Assembly (NCBI RefSeq): GCF_963677845.1
Contig: NZ_OY782498.1
Span: forward strand, 1,244,001 to 1,308,000
From: an uncultured Pseudodesulfovibrio sp.
GTDB taxonomy: Bacteria > Desulfobacterota > Desulfovibrionia > Desulfovibrionales > Desulfovibrionaceae
Direction: 5' to 3'
DNA: 64,000 nt
Part shown: one piece after another, positions 18,883 to 26,926 of the stretch
Position numbering within the stretch: position 1 is the first letter of the stretch
How the letters are laid out: every line of letters starts with the position of its first letter
Notes under the pieces: generated by a model
The model's database searches: none
The model's input: the letters and a program-made list of their open reading frames with translations, nothing else
Told to the model about the DNA's origin: nothing
Position numbers and translations under genes: made by a program

Positions 18883-19506
18883 ATGGGTGTTCACAAAAAG
18901 AATCGTGAATTGGAAGAGTTGAAAGCACATTACATGAAAAAGTCTTCGGCAATATTTTTGGCGATAGTCGCTTTGCTTGTAGGGGCTTTCATTGGTAACA
19001 CGGTTACCTCATTGTATATGGGGCAGCAGCAGGCGCGGACAGGGGGGGCTGTTCCACAACAACAGCAGAGTGACGAGCCTCATCAGGCCAATCCAGTTGC
19101 TTTGGCTAATTTGGAAAAAGCAGCGGCGGATGACCCAACCAATGCTGATAAATGGATTGAATTGGGTAATTTTTGTTTTGACCATGACTTGTCTGCACAA
19201 GCCGTTACTGCATATGAAAGGGCCTTGGAATTAGCTCCCATGCAGGTCAATGTCTGGTCTGATTTGGGTGTCATGTACAGGCGTACGAAACAGTATGAAA
19301 AAGCTGTGGAAGCATTTGGTCATGCTGCATCTTTGGATCCTCAACATATTACATCCCGGTTTAATATGGGAATAGTATACATGTATGATCTTAACGACCA
19401 GCCATCTGCCGTCAAAGTGTGGAAGGGTATATTGGCTATTGATCCAAATGCAAAAACGCCTTCGGGTGAGAGTTTGGCAGCCATGGTGAACGATTTGGAA
19501 AAATAA
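18883..19506 (+). CDS. membrane-anchored TPR protein
   Basis: 207 residues from the ATG at 18883, which has TTGGAG 4-9 bases upstream; an earlier in-frame start (18769) lacks one and lies in the ileS promoter region. One membrane helix (residues ~20-42) with the rest outside, a Gln-rich linker, then three tetratricopeptide repeats (~68-180) like those of cytochrome c biogenesis (CycH/NrfG) factors. No cyt c maturation gene is nearby, so the role is open. Followed directly by a terminator. Confidence 0.75.
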   Translation: MGVHKKNRELEELKAHYMKKSSAIFLAIVALLVGAFIGNTVTSLYMGQQQARTGGAVPQQQQSDEPHQANPVALANLEKAAADDPTNADKWIELGNFCFDHDLSAQAVTAYERALELAPMQVNVWSDLGVMYRRTKQYEKAVEAFGHAASLDPQHITSRFNMGIVYMYDLNDQPSAVKVWKGILAIDPNAKTPSGESLAAMVNDLEK

Positions 19507-19518
19507 TCGGATAGCTAT

Positions 19519-19557
19519 AAAAAAAGGGAAGGATGGTTCACCATTCTTCCCTTTTTT
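19519..19557. terminator. bidirectional terminator between the TPR gene and cysE
   Basis: An 11-bp stem GGGAAGGATGG / CCATTCTTCCC (one G-U), TTCA loop, A-tract on the left and T6 on the right. It can end both convergent transcripts. Confidence 0.85.
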
Positions 19558-19577
19558 GCGTCGAGATTTTGGATTGA

Positions 19578-20498
19578 TTAGATGCCGCCACCATTTTCAA
19601 AGGCTTGTTGTGTCGCCCTGGATTGGACAATTTGTGCGCCAGCCGGAACATCGCGTGTAATCCAGACATTACCACCAATAACAGCGCCTTTGCCGATGGT
19701 AACACGGCCAAGAATAGTTGATCCCGCATAGACGATGACATCGTCTTCAACAATTGGGTGTCTTGGTAATCCCTTGATCAAACGTTCATCGTCGCCTTTA
19801 GGGAAGCTTTTGGCACCAAGAGTGACACCCTGATAAATGCGGACGTTATCACCAATAATGGTTGTTTCTCCTATAACTGTGCCTGTTCCGTGGTCGATAA
19901 AAAAACTCTTCCCGATGGTTGCTCCTGGATGGATATCTATACCCGTGTTTGAGTGGGCCATTTCTCCGATTATTCGCGGGATAATATCCACACCTAAAAG
20001 GTATAGTTCATGGGCGATACGATGGTTGGTCAAAGCCCTGATAGAAGGGTAGCAGAAAATGGTTTCGCCGTGTGTTTTTGCGGCAGGGTCGCCATCGTAG
20101 GCTGCTTCGACATCGGCCAAAAGCAGTTCTCTGATTTTGGGCAGTTTTGTTATGAATTCCTGAGCAATACGTTTTGCTCGAGCTTCGCAATCACTGCATT
20201 TGTCCTTTTCGATAGAATCGCAAACAAAACAATACCCTCGATTGATTTGGTCTGCCAATGTCCGCACCAACTGATCGAGTGTGGAGCCTATATAATAGGG
20301 CATGGTGTCCGGTGTGATTTCGGACGGCCCGTAATACCCGGGGAATAGAACAGATCTGAGATCCTCGACAATTTGGGAGAGGATTTCAACAGATGGCATG
20401 GGAGCTTCTTCTGTATATCTGTGTGAAGCAGGGCCGCTACTGCCGGATTCGACCAACTGTGCGACAACGTCGGCAAGAGAATATGTCGTGTTATTCAT
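19578..20498 (-). CDS. cysE: serine O-acetyltransferase CysE (EpsC type)
   Basis: 306 residues. An N-terminal helical domain is followed by a left-handed parallel beta-helix of hexapeptide repeats (residues ~200-300) with the catalytic DIHPGATIGKSFFIDHGTGT block. It makes O-acetylserine for the cysteine synthase encoded next to it. Unusual: residues 90-104 contain C-x2-C-x7-C-x2-C, a potential metal-binding knuckle inside the helical domain that I do not associate with typical CysE. Last gene of the nifU-nifS-cysK-cysE run, starting 8 bases after cysK. Confidence 0.93.
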   Translation of the reverse strand: MNNTTYSLADVVAQLVESGSSGPASHRYTEEAPMPSVEILSQIVEDLRSVLFPGYYGPSEITPDTMPYYIGSTLDQLVRTLADQINRGYCFVCDSIEKDKCSDCEARAKRIAQEFITKLPKIRELLLADVEAAYDGDPAAKTHGETIFCYPSIRALTNHRIAHELYLLGVDIIPRIIGEMAHSNTGIDIHPGATIGKSFFIDHGTGTVIGETTIIGDNVRIYQGVTLGAKSFPKGDDERLIKGLPRHPIVEDDVIVYAGSTILGRVTIGKGAVIGGNVWITRDVPAGAQIVQSRATQQAFENGGGI

Positions 20499-20506
20499 GG
20501 CTTCCT

Positions 20507-21427
20507 TTATTCGAAAAGCGGGGTGCTCAGATACCGTTCGCCAGTGTCACATACGATAAATACGATCAGTTTACCGGCATTTTCAGGTCTTTTGGCCAAT
20601 TCAATGGCTGCCGCACAGTTGGCGCCAGAGGATATACCGCACAGAATCCCTTCCATCATGATCATTTGTTTGGCTGTTTCCAAAGCCGTGTCGTTATCAA
20701 TCTGTATAACTTCATCAATGATATCGGTATTTAATATTTTAGGAACAAAGCCAGCACCGATGCCTTGAATCATGTGTGGACCTGGATTCCCGCCGGAAAG
20801 CACAGGAGATGCTTGTGGTTCAACGGCAATGGCCTTGATTTCCGGTTTCTTTTCTTTGAGGGCCTCGCCGACGCCGGTAATCGACCCCCCCGTGCCTACT
20901 CCGGCTACGAAGATGTCTATTTTGCCGTCAGTGTCGTTCCATATCTCACGGGCGGTTGTTTTGCGATGCATGGCAGGATTGTCAGCGTTTTCGAATTGTT
21001 GGAGCATGAAAGCGTTATCAGTCTCCCGGACAATTTCTTCAGCGCGATCAATGGCTCCCTGCATGCCTTTGGCTGCTGGGGTAAGGACCAGTTCAGAGCC
21101 GAATCCTCTGAGCAACTTGCGCCGTTCAATACTCATGCTTTCAGGCATGGTCAGAACCAGTCTCAAACCTTTGACCGCACAGACAAAGGCCAAGCCAATG
21201 CCGGTGTTGCCGCTGGTTGGTTCTACCAAAGTGGTTTCTGGTGTGATCGTGCCTTTTTCTAAAGCGGCCTCGATCATGTTCTTGGCGATACGATCTTTGA
21301 CTGAAGCACACGGGTTGTTGAATTCAAGCTTGGCAACCAAAGTCGCATTCAGTCCTTCCGAGAGTTTGTTCAAGCGAACCAGCGGTGTGTTGCCGACGAG
21401 TTCTGTCATGTCTTGAGCTACTTTCAT
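20507..21427 (-). CDS. cysK: cysteine synthase A (O-acetylserine sulfhydrylase)
   Basis: 306 residues, fold-type II PLP enzyme. The Schiff-base lysine is Lys44 in [14 protein letters not shown], the substrate loop reads [13 protein letters not shown], and the PLP-phosphate loop is [12 protein letters not shown]. It makes cysteine from O-acetylserine and sulfide, the latter abundant in a sulfate reducer. Placed between the cysteine desulfurase and serine acetyltransferase genes, so cysteine synthesis and sulfur use for Fe-S clusters are co-transcribed. Confidence 0.95.
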   Translation of the reverse strand: MKVAQDMTELVGNTPLVRLNKLSEGLNATLVAKLEFNNPCASVKDRIAKNMIEAALEKGTITPETTLVEPTSGNTGIGLAFVCAVKGLRLVLTMPESMSIERRKLLRGFGSELVLTPAAKGMQGAIDRAEEIVRETDNAFMLQQFENADNPAMHRKTTAREIWNDTDGKIDIFVAGVGTGGSITGVGEALKEKKPEIKAIAVEPQASPVLSGGNPGPHMIQGIGAGFVPKILNTDIIDEVIQIDNDTALETAKQMIMMEGILCGISSGANCAAAIELAKRPENAGKLIVFIVCDTGERYLSTPLFE

Positions 21428-21448
21428 CGAAAACTCCTTTGAATATCT

Positions 21449-22627
21449 TTAGAGACTAAGCCCTTGTTTCTCAGGAGAAAACGGTGAGAGCTTTCTCAAG
21501 TTTTCTATGATGGGAGGCAATGTCTTTATTACAAAATCAATTTCTTCTTCCGTATTGAAGCGACTCAGGCTGAACCTGATGGAACCGTGCGCAAAAGTGA
21601 ACGGCACATCCATTGCCCGAAGGACATGAGACGGTTCCAGACTGCCCGATGTACAGGCTGAACCGGAACTGGCTGCAATACCTACCTGGTCGATCATCAA
21701 GAGGATGGCCTCACCTTCGACATAGCCGAAAGATATGTTTGACGTGTTGGGCAGGCGGTTGTCTTTGTCGCCGTTGAGAATCGAATTGGGAACAGCGGCA
21801 AGCAGGCCGTTTTCCAGTTTATCTCGCAAGGTTCGAACTTCGGTGTTTTCTGCGTCCATGTTTTCATGGGCCAGCTCACACGCTTTACCCAGCGCGATGA
21901 TACCTGTGGTGTTTTCAGTGCCTGCACGTCGGCTGCCTTCCTGATGACCGCCAATGAGAAATGGACGGAAGGGCGATTTTTTGCGGACAAACAGGGCCCC
22001 AACGCCTTTGGGAGCGTGTAGCTTGTGCCCGGATAAGGAGAGCATGTCCACCGGGACGTTCTTGAGGTCGATAGGAACTTTGCCAACCGCTTGAACTGCG
22101 TCAGTGTGGAAAAGTACGTCGTTGTCCTTGGCAATTTTAGCCATTTCTTCAATCGGATAAATATTGCCGGTTTCGTTATTGGCCCACATGATGGAAATGA
22201 TGGCTGTATCAGGACGGATAGCCGCTTTGTATTCATCCATATTAAGACGGCCGTGTTCATCTGTACCCAGATACGTAACTTCGTAGCCGTCCTTTTTTTC
22301 GAGGAATTTGCAAAAGCTCAGGACGGCAGGATGTTCAACAGCAGTGGTGACGATGTGCCGTTTTTTCGGTTGGGCGGTCAGAGCTGATCTGATAGCGGTG
22401 TTATCGGATTCCGAGCCGCAGGAAGTGAAGAGTATTTCTTCGGGCAGGCAATTGAGAATGTTGGCGACTGATTCACGTGCTTTTTTGATTTCTACTCCAA
22501 CTTGACCACCAAAGCGGTGCATGGACGAGGGATTCCCGTAGAGTTCAGAAAAATACGGCTTGATGGCTTCGAAGACTGCCGGATCAACCTGAGTGGTCGC
22601 GTTGTTGTCGAGATAGATGGTTTTCAT
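21449..22627 (-). CDS. nifS: cysteine desulfurase NifS/IscS
   Basis: 392 residues, fold-type I PLP enzyme. PLP lysine Lys202 in SLSGHKLHAPKG; the sulfur-accepting Cys325 lies in SSGSACTSGS, the class I loop pattern. It transfers sulfur from cysteine to the NifU scaffold encoded immediately upstream (2-base gap). NifS-type naming rests on the three-domain NifU partner; no nitrogenase genes are in the window, so the system probably serves general Fe-S assembly. Confidence 0.93.
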   Translation of the reverse strand: MKTIYLDNNATTQVDPAVFEAIKPYFSELYGNPSSMHRFGGQVGVEIKKARESVANILNCLPEEILFTSCGSESDNTAIRSALTAQPKKRHIVTTAVEHPAVLSFCKFLEKKDGYEVTYLGTDEHGRLNMDEYKAAIRPDTAIISIMWANNETGNIYPIEEMAKIAKDNDVLFHTDAVQAVGKVPIDLKNVPVDMLSLSGHKLHAPKGVGALFVRKKSPFRPFLIGGHQEGSRRAGTENTTGIIALGKACELAHENMDAENTEVRTLRDKLENGLLAAVPNSILNGDKDNRLPNTSNISFGYVEGEAILLMIDQVGIAASSGSACTSGSLEPSHVLRAMDVPFTFAHGSIRFSLSRFNTEEEIDFVIKTLPPIIENLRKLSPFSPEKQGLSL

Positions 22628-22629
22628 GA

Positions 22630-23484
22630 TTATGCCTCCCGTACCGTAAGATCAGGGTCGACTTTTTCTTTGAGTTTGCCTTCCACCAGATTGTGCAAAG
22701 TGGCTTGGCTGGAGGGGCAACCGGAACACATGCCCATGAATTGAACGACGACCATGCCGCCGTCAATGTCCACCAGTCTGATATCTCCACCGTCAGCTTG
22801 CAATGCGGGACGAATGTCATCATCAATGACTGATTCGATGAGGTGCATGCGCTGGATGTTGGTCATGCCCTGGGCCGGGAACGCTGTTTCAGAGGAAGGC
22901 GTTTCACAAACGGATTCACCATGGGCTTGAGCCAGAAGTTTTTCCAGGTCATCAATGCATTTGCCACATCCGCCACCGGCTTTGGTGAAGTTAGTGACAT
23001 CTTCTACTGTCTGAAGATCATTTTCCTTGATGGCGTGAAGAATTTCTTCATCAAAAACACCAAAACATTCACAGATCAGTTCTCCTTCATGAGAGTGTTC
23101 TGCCTGAGGCGGAGCTTCGCCACGCATGTTTTTTAGTGCTTGTTCAAGAGCTTCTTGTCCCATGACAGAACAGTGCATTTTCTCTCTGGGCAGTCCCCCC
23201 AGATATTCAGCGATATCCTTATTGGTCAGCTTTTCAGCCTCTTCAACAGGTTTGCCTATGAGAAGTTCTGTAAGAGCAGAACTGGATGCGATTGCGCTGG
23301 CACAGCCGAAAGTCTGAAATTTTGCATCTGTGATGATTCCGTCGTCATCCACTTGAATGTAGAGCGTCAAGGCATCTCCGCAGGCCAGAGATCCGACTTC
23401 TCCTACTCCGTCCGCATTATCAATTGTTCCAACATTTCGAGGATTGAGGAAATGGTCTTTTACCTTATCTGTATATTCCCACAT
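22630..23484 (-). CDS. nifU: Fe-S scaffold protein NifU (three-domain)
   Basis: 284 residues from the ATG at 23484, preceded by GGAG at 7 bases. Three modules: IscU-like scaffold with Cys35, Cys61, Cys105 and Asp37; a BFD-like [2Fe-2S] domain with Cys138, Cys140, Cys173, Cys176; and a C-terminal Nfu domain with CSGC (Cys253, Cys256). This is full-length NifU as in epsilon- and deltaproteobacteria. It receives sulfur from NifS and assembles transient clusters for transfer. Confidence 0.95.
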   Translation of the reverse strand: MWEYTDKVKDHFLNPRNVGTIDNADGVGEVGSLACGDALTLYIQVDDDGIITDAKFQTFGCASAIASSSALTELLIGKPVEEAEKLTNKDIAEYLGGLPREKMHCSVMGQEALEQALKNMRGEAPPQAEHSHEGELICECFGVFDEEILHAIKENDLQTVEDVTNFTKAGGGCGKCIDDLEKLLAQAHGESVCETPSSETAFPAQGMTNIQRMHLIESVIDDDIRPALQADGGDIRLVDIDGGMVVVQFMGMCSGCPSSQATLHNLVEGKLKEKVDPDLTVREA

Positions 23485-23551
23485 AATTGTCTCCAATAGT
23501 GCTGATATTTTAATCGTCAGACAGTGATAATCATTAATCACCAAAGGTCAA

Positions 23552-23812
23552 TTACAGAGACATAAGTCCTGGAACCTGAGCTGCTTTTTCATAGACTTCC
23601 ATAACATGGTCCGCGGAGCACATGGTGGAAACCATGGTAATGCTCGTATATTTTCCTGTCTTCGATTGCCGGAGCTTCAGTTCTTCTTTTGGAAATAACT
23701 CTTTGAATTGATCGAGATTGTCTGCAGGTACTATAAATTTATATACATATGAACAGGGCCATTGATGGTGTCCATCCAACGCTTGCTTGAATTGTTCTCG
23801 CTTGTCTGTCAT
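23552..23812 (-). CDS. DUF493 (YbeD-like) family protein
   Basis: 86 residues with the small ferredoxin-like alpha/beta fold of DUF493: the WPCSYVYKFIVPADN opening, SKTGKYTSITMVSTMCSADHVMEVYEKA in the middle and a VPGLMSL C-terminus. Family members elsewhere are linked to lipoate or regulatory roles, but no function is evident here. Excellent ribosome site (AGGAG, 7 bases). First gene before nifU, 67 bases upstream, behind a good promoter. Confidence 0.8.
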   Translation of the reverse strand: MTDKREQFKQALDGHHQWPCSYVYKFIVPADNLDQFKELFPKEELKLRQSKTGKYTSITMVSTMCSADHVMEVYEKAAQVPGLMSL

Positions 23813-23844
23813 ATAATTCTCCTATCTATACTGGATGGTAGCGG

Positions 23845-23872
23845 TCTATATTAAATCTATTCAATCTGTCAA
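23845..23872 (-). promoter_or_regulatory. putative sigma-70 promoter for DUF493/nifU-nifS-cysK-cysE
   Basis: Minus strand: consensus -35 TTGACA (23867-23872), 16-bp spacer, -10 TATAGA (23845-23850); about 26 bases of leader before the DUF493 ATG. Confidence 0.65.
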
Positions 23873-24022
23873 AAGTTGAAAGATTGCCTTCAAAGATCTA
23901 AATATTTAAGTTAAATGCAATGAGACTAAAGTAAAATTATAACATCATTTTCTAATGGGTTTTAATATGCTGTTTTTATCATCGGATTTCAAAATGGAAA
24001 TACGCGATAATAATGAGGAAAA

Positions 24023-26161
24023 ATGAGCGATATCGTTGATGTTCTCGTCGTAGATGACGAACGAATCAATCTCAAGTTGGTCGAAGGCATACTCAAGGGG
24101 TATGACTTTAATCTTGTAACAGCATTGTCCGGGGCTCAGGCCCTAGAGTGTCTATCCAATCATGATTTTGCAGTAGCTCTACTGGATGTCATGATGCCCG
24201 GTATGGATGGTTTCGAACTTGCCGAACGGATTCGTAGCTCCGAGTCCACTCGTGATATCCCCATAATTTTCATTACGGCCATAAGCAAGGACCAGCGACA
24301 TGTTTTCCGTGGATACGAACTTGGAGCGGTCGATTATTTATTCAAGCCTGTCGAGCCTGAGGTGCTTCGGAGCAAGATGAATATCTTTGCCGATTTGCAT
24401 CGAAAAAAACGGTATCTGGAAGAAACGACACATCGCCTTGAGGCCACGGTGAAGCAATTGGAGGCCTCCAAGGCTGCATTGGAAAAGTCCGAGCAGCGAT
24501 ATCGGCTGGTTGCTGATTATAATTATGATTGGGAGTGCTGGATAGGCCCGGAAGGGAATATTCGGTATATTTCGCCGTCATGCGAACGTATTAGTGGATA
24601 TTCTCCTGATGCCTATGTGCAGGATCCAAGCCTGTTTGAAAAAATTGTTCATCCTGATGACCATCCTGGTTGGTCGAGTTTCATGAATGATGAAGCTGTT
24701 GGGGGCGATGAGACTCTTGATTTCAGAATTTATGATTCCAACGTCAAGGTCCGTTGGTTGAGTCTCATCAAGCATACAATCAGGACTGAAGAAGGTGCCA
24801 ACCTTGGCGTCAGAATAAGCATGCGGGATATTACCAATCGAAAACGCATGGAAGAACAACTTAAGCATAGCGCTCTTCACGACACGCTAACAGGGTTGCC
24901 GAATCGGGTCCTTTTTTTGGATAGACTGGGGCAAGCCGTTGATAGATCCGTTGAAGATAGTGATTACTACGCCGTCTTATTTATCAACCTTGATAGATTT
25001 CAAGCCGTCAATGACCATTATGGTCATGCTGTTGGTGATACGTTGATGATGCGTATTAGTGAGAATTTGAAGGGGATCGTTCGTCCGTTGGATACGGTTG
25101 CCCGTTTTGGCGGAGATGAATTCGGGATATTGATTCATGAGATGGATGACGTGTTGGATGTGCGGGCCCTGATCAAAAAGATTCACGATTCATTTGGTAA
25201 GTCAGTTGAGGTTGATGGTATTAAATTTAATGTTTCTGCTAGTATCGGGTATGATATTGCCTCTGGTGCACAGATGGAATCGGAAGAGCTTGTTCATAAT
25301 GCACAGGTCGCTATGAATGAAGCCAAGGATAGCGGAAAGAATCGTTATGTAGCCTATCATAAGAGCATGCGTGAAGGCGTGATCAATATTTTGGCTGTTG
25401 AAAATGATCTTAAGAGGGCTTTGAAGGCTCGAGAGTTTGAAGCGTATTATCAACCTATTGTGAATTTGGCGGATGGCAGACTTTATGGATTTGAAGCCTT
25501 GGCGCGTTGGAATCACCCGGAGCGGGGGATGGTCAATCCCGGTGAATTCATTCCGGTTGCCGAAGAGACTGGGTTGATCGTTGAGCTTGGAATGCAGATA
25601 CTTGAGCAGGCATGCGTTGTCATGAACACATGGCGTAAGAAACATCCGATTGCTTCGGAATTGACCATTGCCGTTAATATTTCAGCCAAGCAGTTCGGAG
25701 AATCTTCGTTGGCTACTGATGTGGCAAACATCTTGGAGCGTTCCGGGTTGCCTTCGTGTTGTCTCAAATTGGAAATCACGGAAACCGTTGTCATGTTGGA
25801 TGCCATGAAATCAGTTAATCAGCTGAATCTTTTGAAAGATCTTGGAATTCTATTGTCTATTGATGATTTTGGTACCGGTTATTCCTCCATGAGTTATTTG
25901 CAGAAGTTCCCTACGGATCAGCTCAAAATTGATTTGAGTTTTGTGCAACGGATGGAGTCGGCTCCAGAGAATATAGAAATTATAAGAGCCATTGTGAATA
26001 TGGCACATAGTTTACGCCTTCGTGTTGTGGCAGAGGGCATCGAAACAGAGAGGCAAAGAGACTTGCTTTATTCATTGCAATGCGATTACGGTCAGGGATA
26101 TTTATATTCAAAGCCGCTATGTGAAGCGGATGCTGAAGATTTTGTTAAGAATTCTGAATAA
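24023..26161 (+). CDS. receiver-PAS-GGDEF-EAL c-di-GMP signalling protein
   Basis: 712 residues. Response-regulator receiver (1-120: VVDDE, phosphoacceptor Asp in ALLDVMMPG, Lys in FKPVEP), a short coiled coil, a PAS domain (~160-280), GGDEF (~290-450) and EAL (~465-712). The GGDEF signature RFGGDEFG is intact, and RPLD five residues before it matches the allosteric I-site RxxD. EAL catalytic motifs are also intact (GFEALARW, NISAKQF, EITET, DDFGTGYSS, VVAEGIET), so synthesis and hydrolysis of c-di-GMP are both possible. No histidine kinase adjoins it. TGAGGAA ribosome site. Confidence 0.93.
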   Translation: MSDIVDVLVVDDERINLKLVEGILKGYDFNLVTALSGAQALECLSNHDFAVALLDVMMPGMDGFELAERIRSSESTRDIPIIFITAISKDQRHVFRGYELGAVDYLFKPVEPEVLRSKMNIFADLHRKKRYLEETTHRLEATVKQLEASKAALEKSEQRYRLVADYNYDWECWIGPEGNIRYISPSCERISGYSPDAYVQDPSLFEKIVHPDDHPGWSSFMNDEAVGGDETLDFRIYDSNVKVRWLSLIKHTIRTEEGANLGVRISMRDITNRKRMEEQLKHSALHDTLTGLPNRVLFLDRLGQAVDRSVEDSDYYAVLFINLDRFQAVNDHYGHAVGDTLMMRISENLKGIVRPLDTVARFGGDEFGILIHEMDDVLDVRALIKKIHDSFGKSVEVDGIKFNVSASIGYDIASGAQMESEELVHNAQVAMNEAKDSGKNRYVAYHKSMREGVINILAVENDLKRALKAREFEAYYQPIVNLADGRLYGFEALARWNHPERGMVNPGEFIPVAEETGLIVELGMQILEQACVVMNTWRKKHPIASELTIAVNISAKQFGESSLATDVANILERSGLPSCCLKLEITETVVMLDAMKSVNQLNLLKDLGILLSIDDFGTGYSSMSYLQKFPTDQLKIDLSFVQRMESAPENIEIIRAIVNMAHSLRLRVVAEGIETERQRDLLYSLQCDYGQGYLYSKPLCEADAEDFVKNSE

Positions 26162-26195
26162 ATCGCAAGACTAAAAAGCAATTGGAGCTTTGTTC

Positions 26196-26378
26196 ATGAA
26201 CCTCAGTGCCCCGCAGTTGATCACCTGGATCATCGGAGTCCTCATTGGCCTTCTCGGTATACTCATTCAAATCGATGTTATGTCTGTTCCTGCTTTAGAA
26301 GATGTTATTCGGCCATTTTGGCTTGTATCAACCGGATTCATTGTTCTGGCAGTATCCAACGTATTCCGCAGTTTGTAA
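26196..26378 (+). CDS. small two-helix membrane protein
   Basis: 60 residues from the ATG at 26196, 8 bases after TTGGAGC. Two hydrophobic helices (residues ~9-28 and ~42-57) separated by a short polar loop; no motif recognised. It follows the c-di-GMP gene by 34 bases and is probably co-transcribed. Family unknown to me. Confidence 0.55.
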   Translation: MNLSAPQLITWIIGVLIGLLGILIQIDVMSVPALEDVIRPFWLVSTGFIVLAVSNVFRSL

Positions 26379-26429
26379 GCGGATTTTCTTGAAAAAGATC
26401 AATAGACCGGAAGGTCCCGGAGTCTTTGC

Positions 26430-26597
26430 ATGAATTTGTTGCGGCTGAATATTTGGCGAAAGATGATTCTGGCAGGATTTGTGGTGGCAGTTGTCGCCAT
26501 GTTTGCCATTGATTGGGGATACCATTTCCATATAGGTCATGTCGTCCGTTTGTTTGTGGGCGCAGCGGCCTTTTGGTTGGCTGTCGACCGATTGTAA
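26430..26597 (+). CDS. very small membrane protein
   Basis: 55 residues, starting MNLLRLNIWRKMIL, with two hydrophobic segments (~12-27 and ~38-52) around WGYHFHIGHVVR. ATG at 26430 follows CCCGGAG by 7 bases. Basic N-terminus and hydrophobic body suggest an inner-membrane protein. Same strand and layout as the 60-residue protein before it. No relative recognised; coding status rests on the ribosome site and clean composition. Confidence 0.45.
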   Translation: MNLLRLNIWRKMILAGFVVAVVAMFAIDWGYHFHIGHVVRLFVGAAAFWLAVDRL

Positions 26598-26651
26598 AAC
26601 AGGTTGATCACCCCTTGGAAGTGAGAAAAACAGAGAAGAATTAAAAACAGC

Positions 26652-26680
26652 TTGACCTTTCCAAGGGACAGGACTAGTTG
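26652..26680 (+). promoter_or_regulatory. putative promoter of the ilv leader
   Basis: -35 TTGACC (26652-26657), 17-bp spacer, -10-like TAGTTG (26675-26680); about 24 bases before the leader-peptide ribosome site. Confidence 0.45.
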
Positions 26681-26710
26681 TCTTTTTTAGAAACGAAAAG
26701 GATTTTCCCA

Positions 26711-26821
26711 ATGCAGCCTGATTTGAACACCATTTCCAACATCCCCGCCAGCCTAGTAGTGGTCAGCGTATGCGTCGTAGTAGACGTAGTAGTATGTGGT
26801 GTCAAAAAGGACGCGCCATAA
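26711..26821 (+). CDS. ilvB leader peptide (valine-rich)
   Basis: 36-codon peptide with its own ribosome site (AAAGGA, 8 bases before ATG). 11 of 36 residues are Val, in runs VVV, VVV, VVV plus singles between codons 16 and 31, with two Leu and two Ile earlier. The stop at 26819-26821 lies 26 bases before a strong terminator hairpin, which precedes ilvB. This is the classical transcription-attenuation layout for branched-chain amino-acid operons: ribosome stalling at Val codons would favour read-through. Confidence 0.88.
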   Translation: MQPDLNTISNIPASLVVVSVCVVVDVVVCGVKKDAP

Positions 26822-26846
26822 CGGGATCATTTTTAACAAATTTTCA

Positions 26847-26882
26847 AACCCCCGTCGGTGCATCCGGCGGGGGTTTTTCTTT
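26847..26882 (+). terminator. ilvB attenuator terminator
   Basis: Stem of about 12 bp (AACCCCCGTCGG / CCGGCGGGGGTT, one G-U) with a TGCAT loop and T5CT4. It sits between the leader-peptide stop and ilvB. A competing antiterminator is possible: CGCC 26814-26817 with GGCG 26866-26869, and GGAT 26824-26827 with ATCC 26862-26865. Confidence 0.85.
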
Positions 26883-26926
26883 TGAACCCCGCCAAACGCT
26901 TCGGGGCACACATGAGGAGAGTCACA

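Noticed and set aside
26858-26926. Upstream start for ilvB
   Set aside because: It would begin inside the attenuator stem and lacks a ribosome site; ATG 26927 has GAGGAGA.
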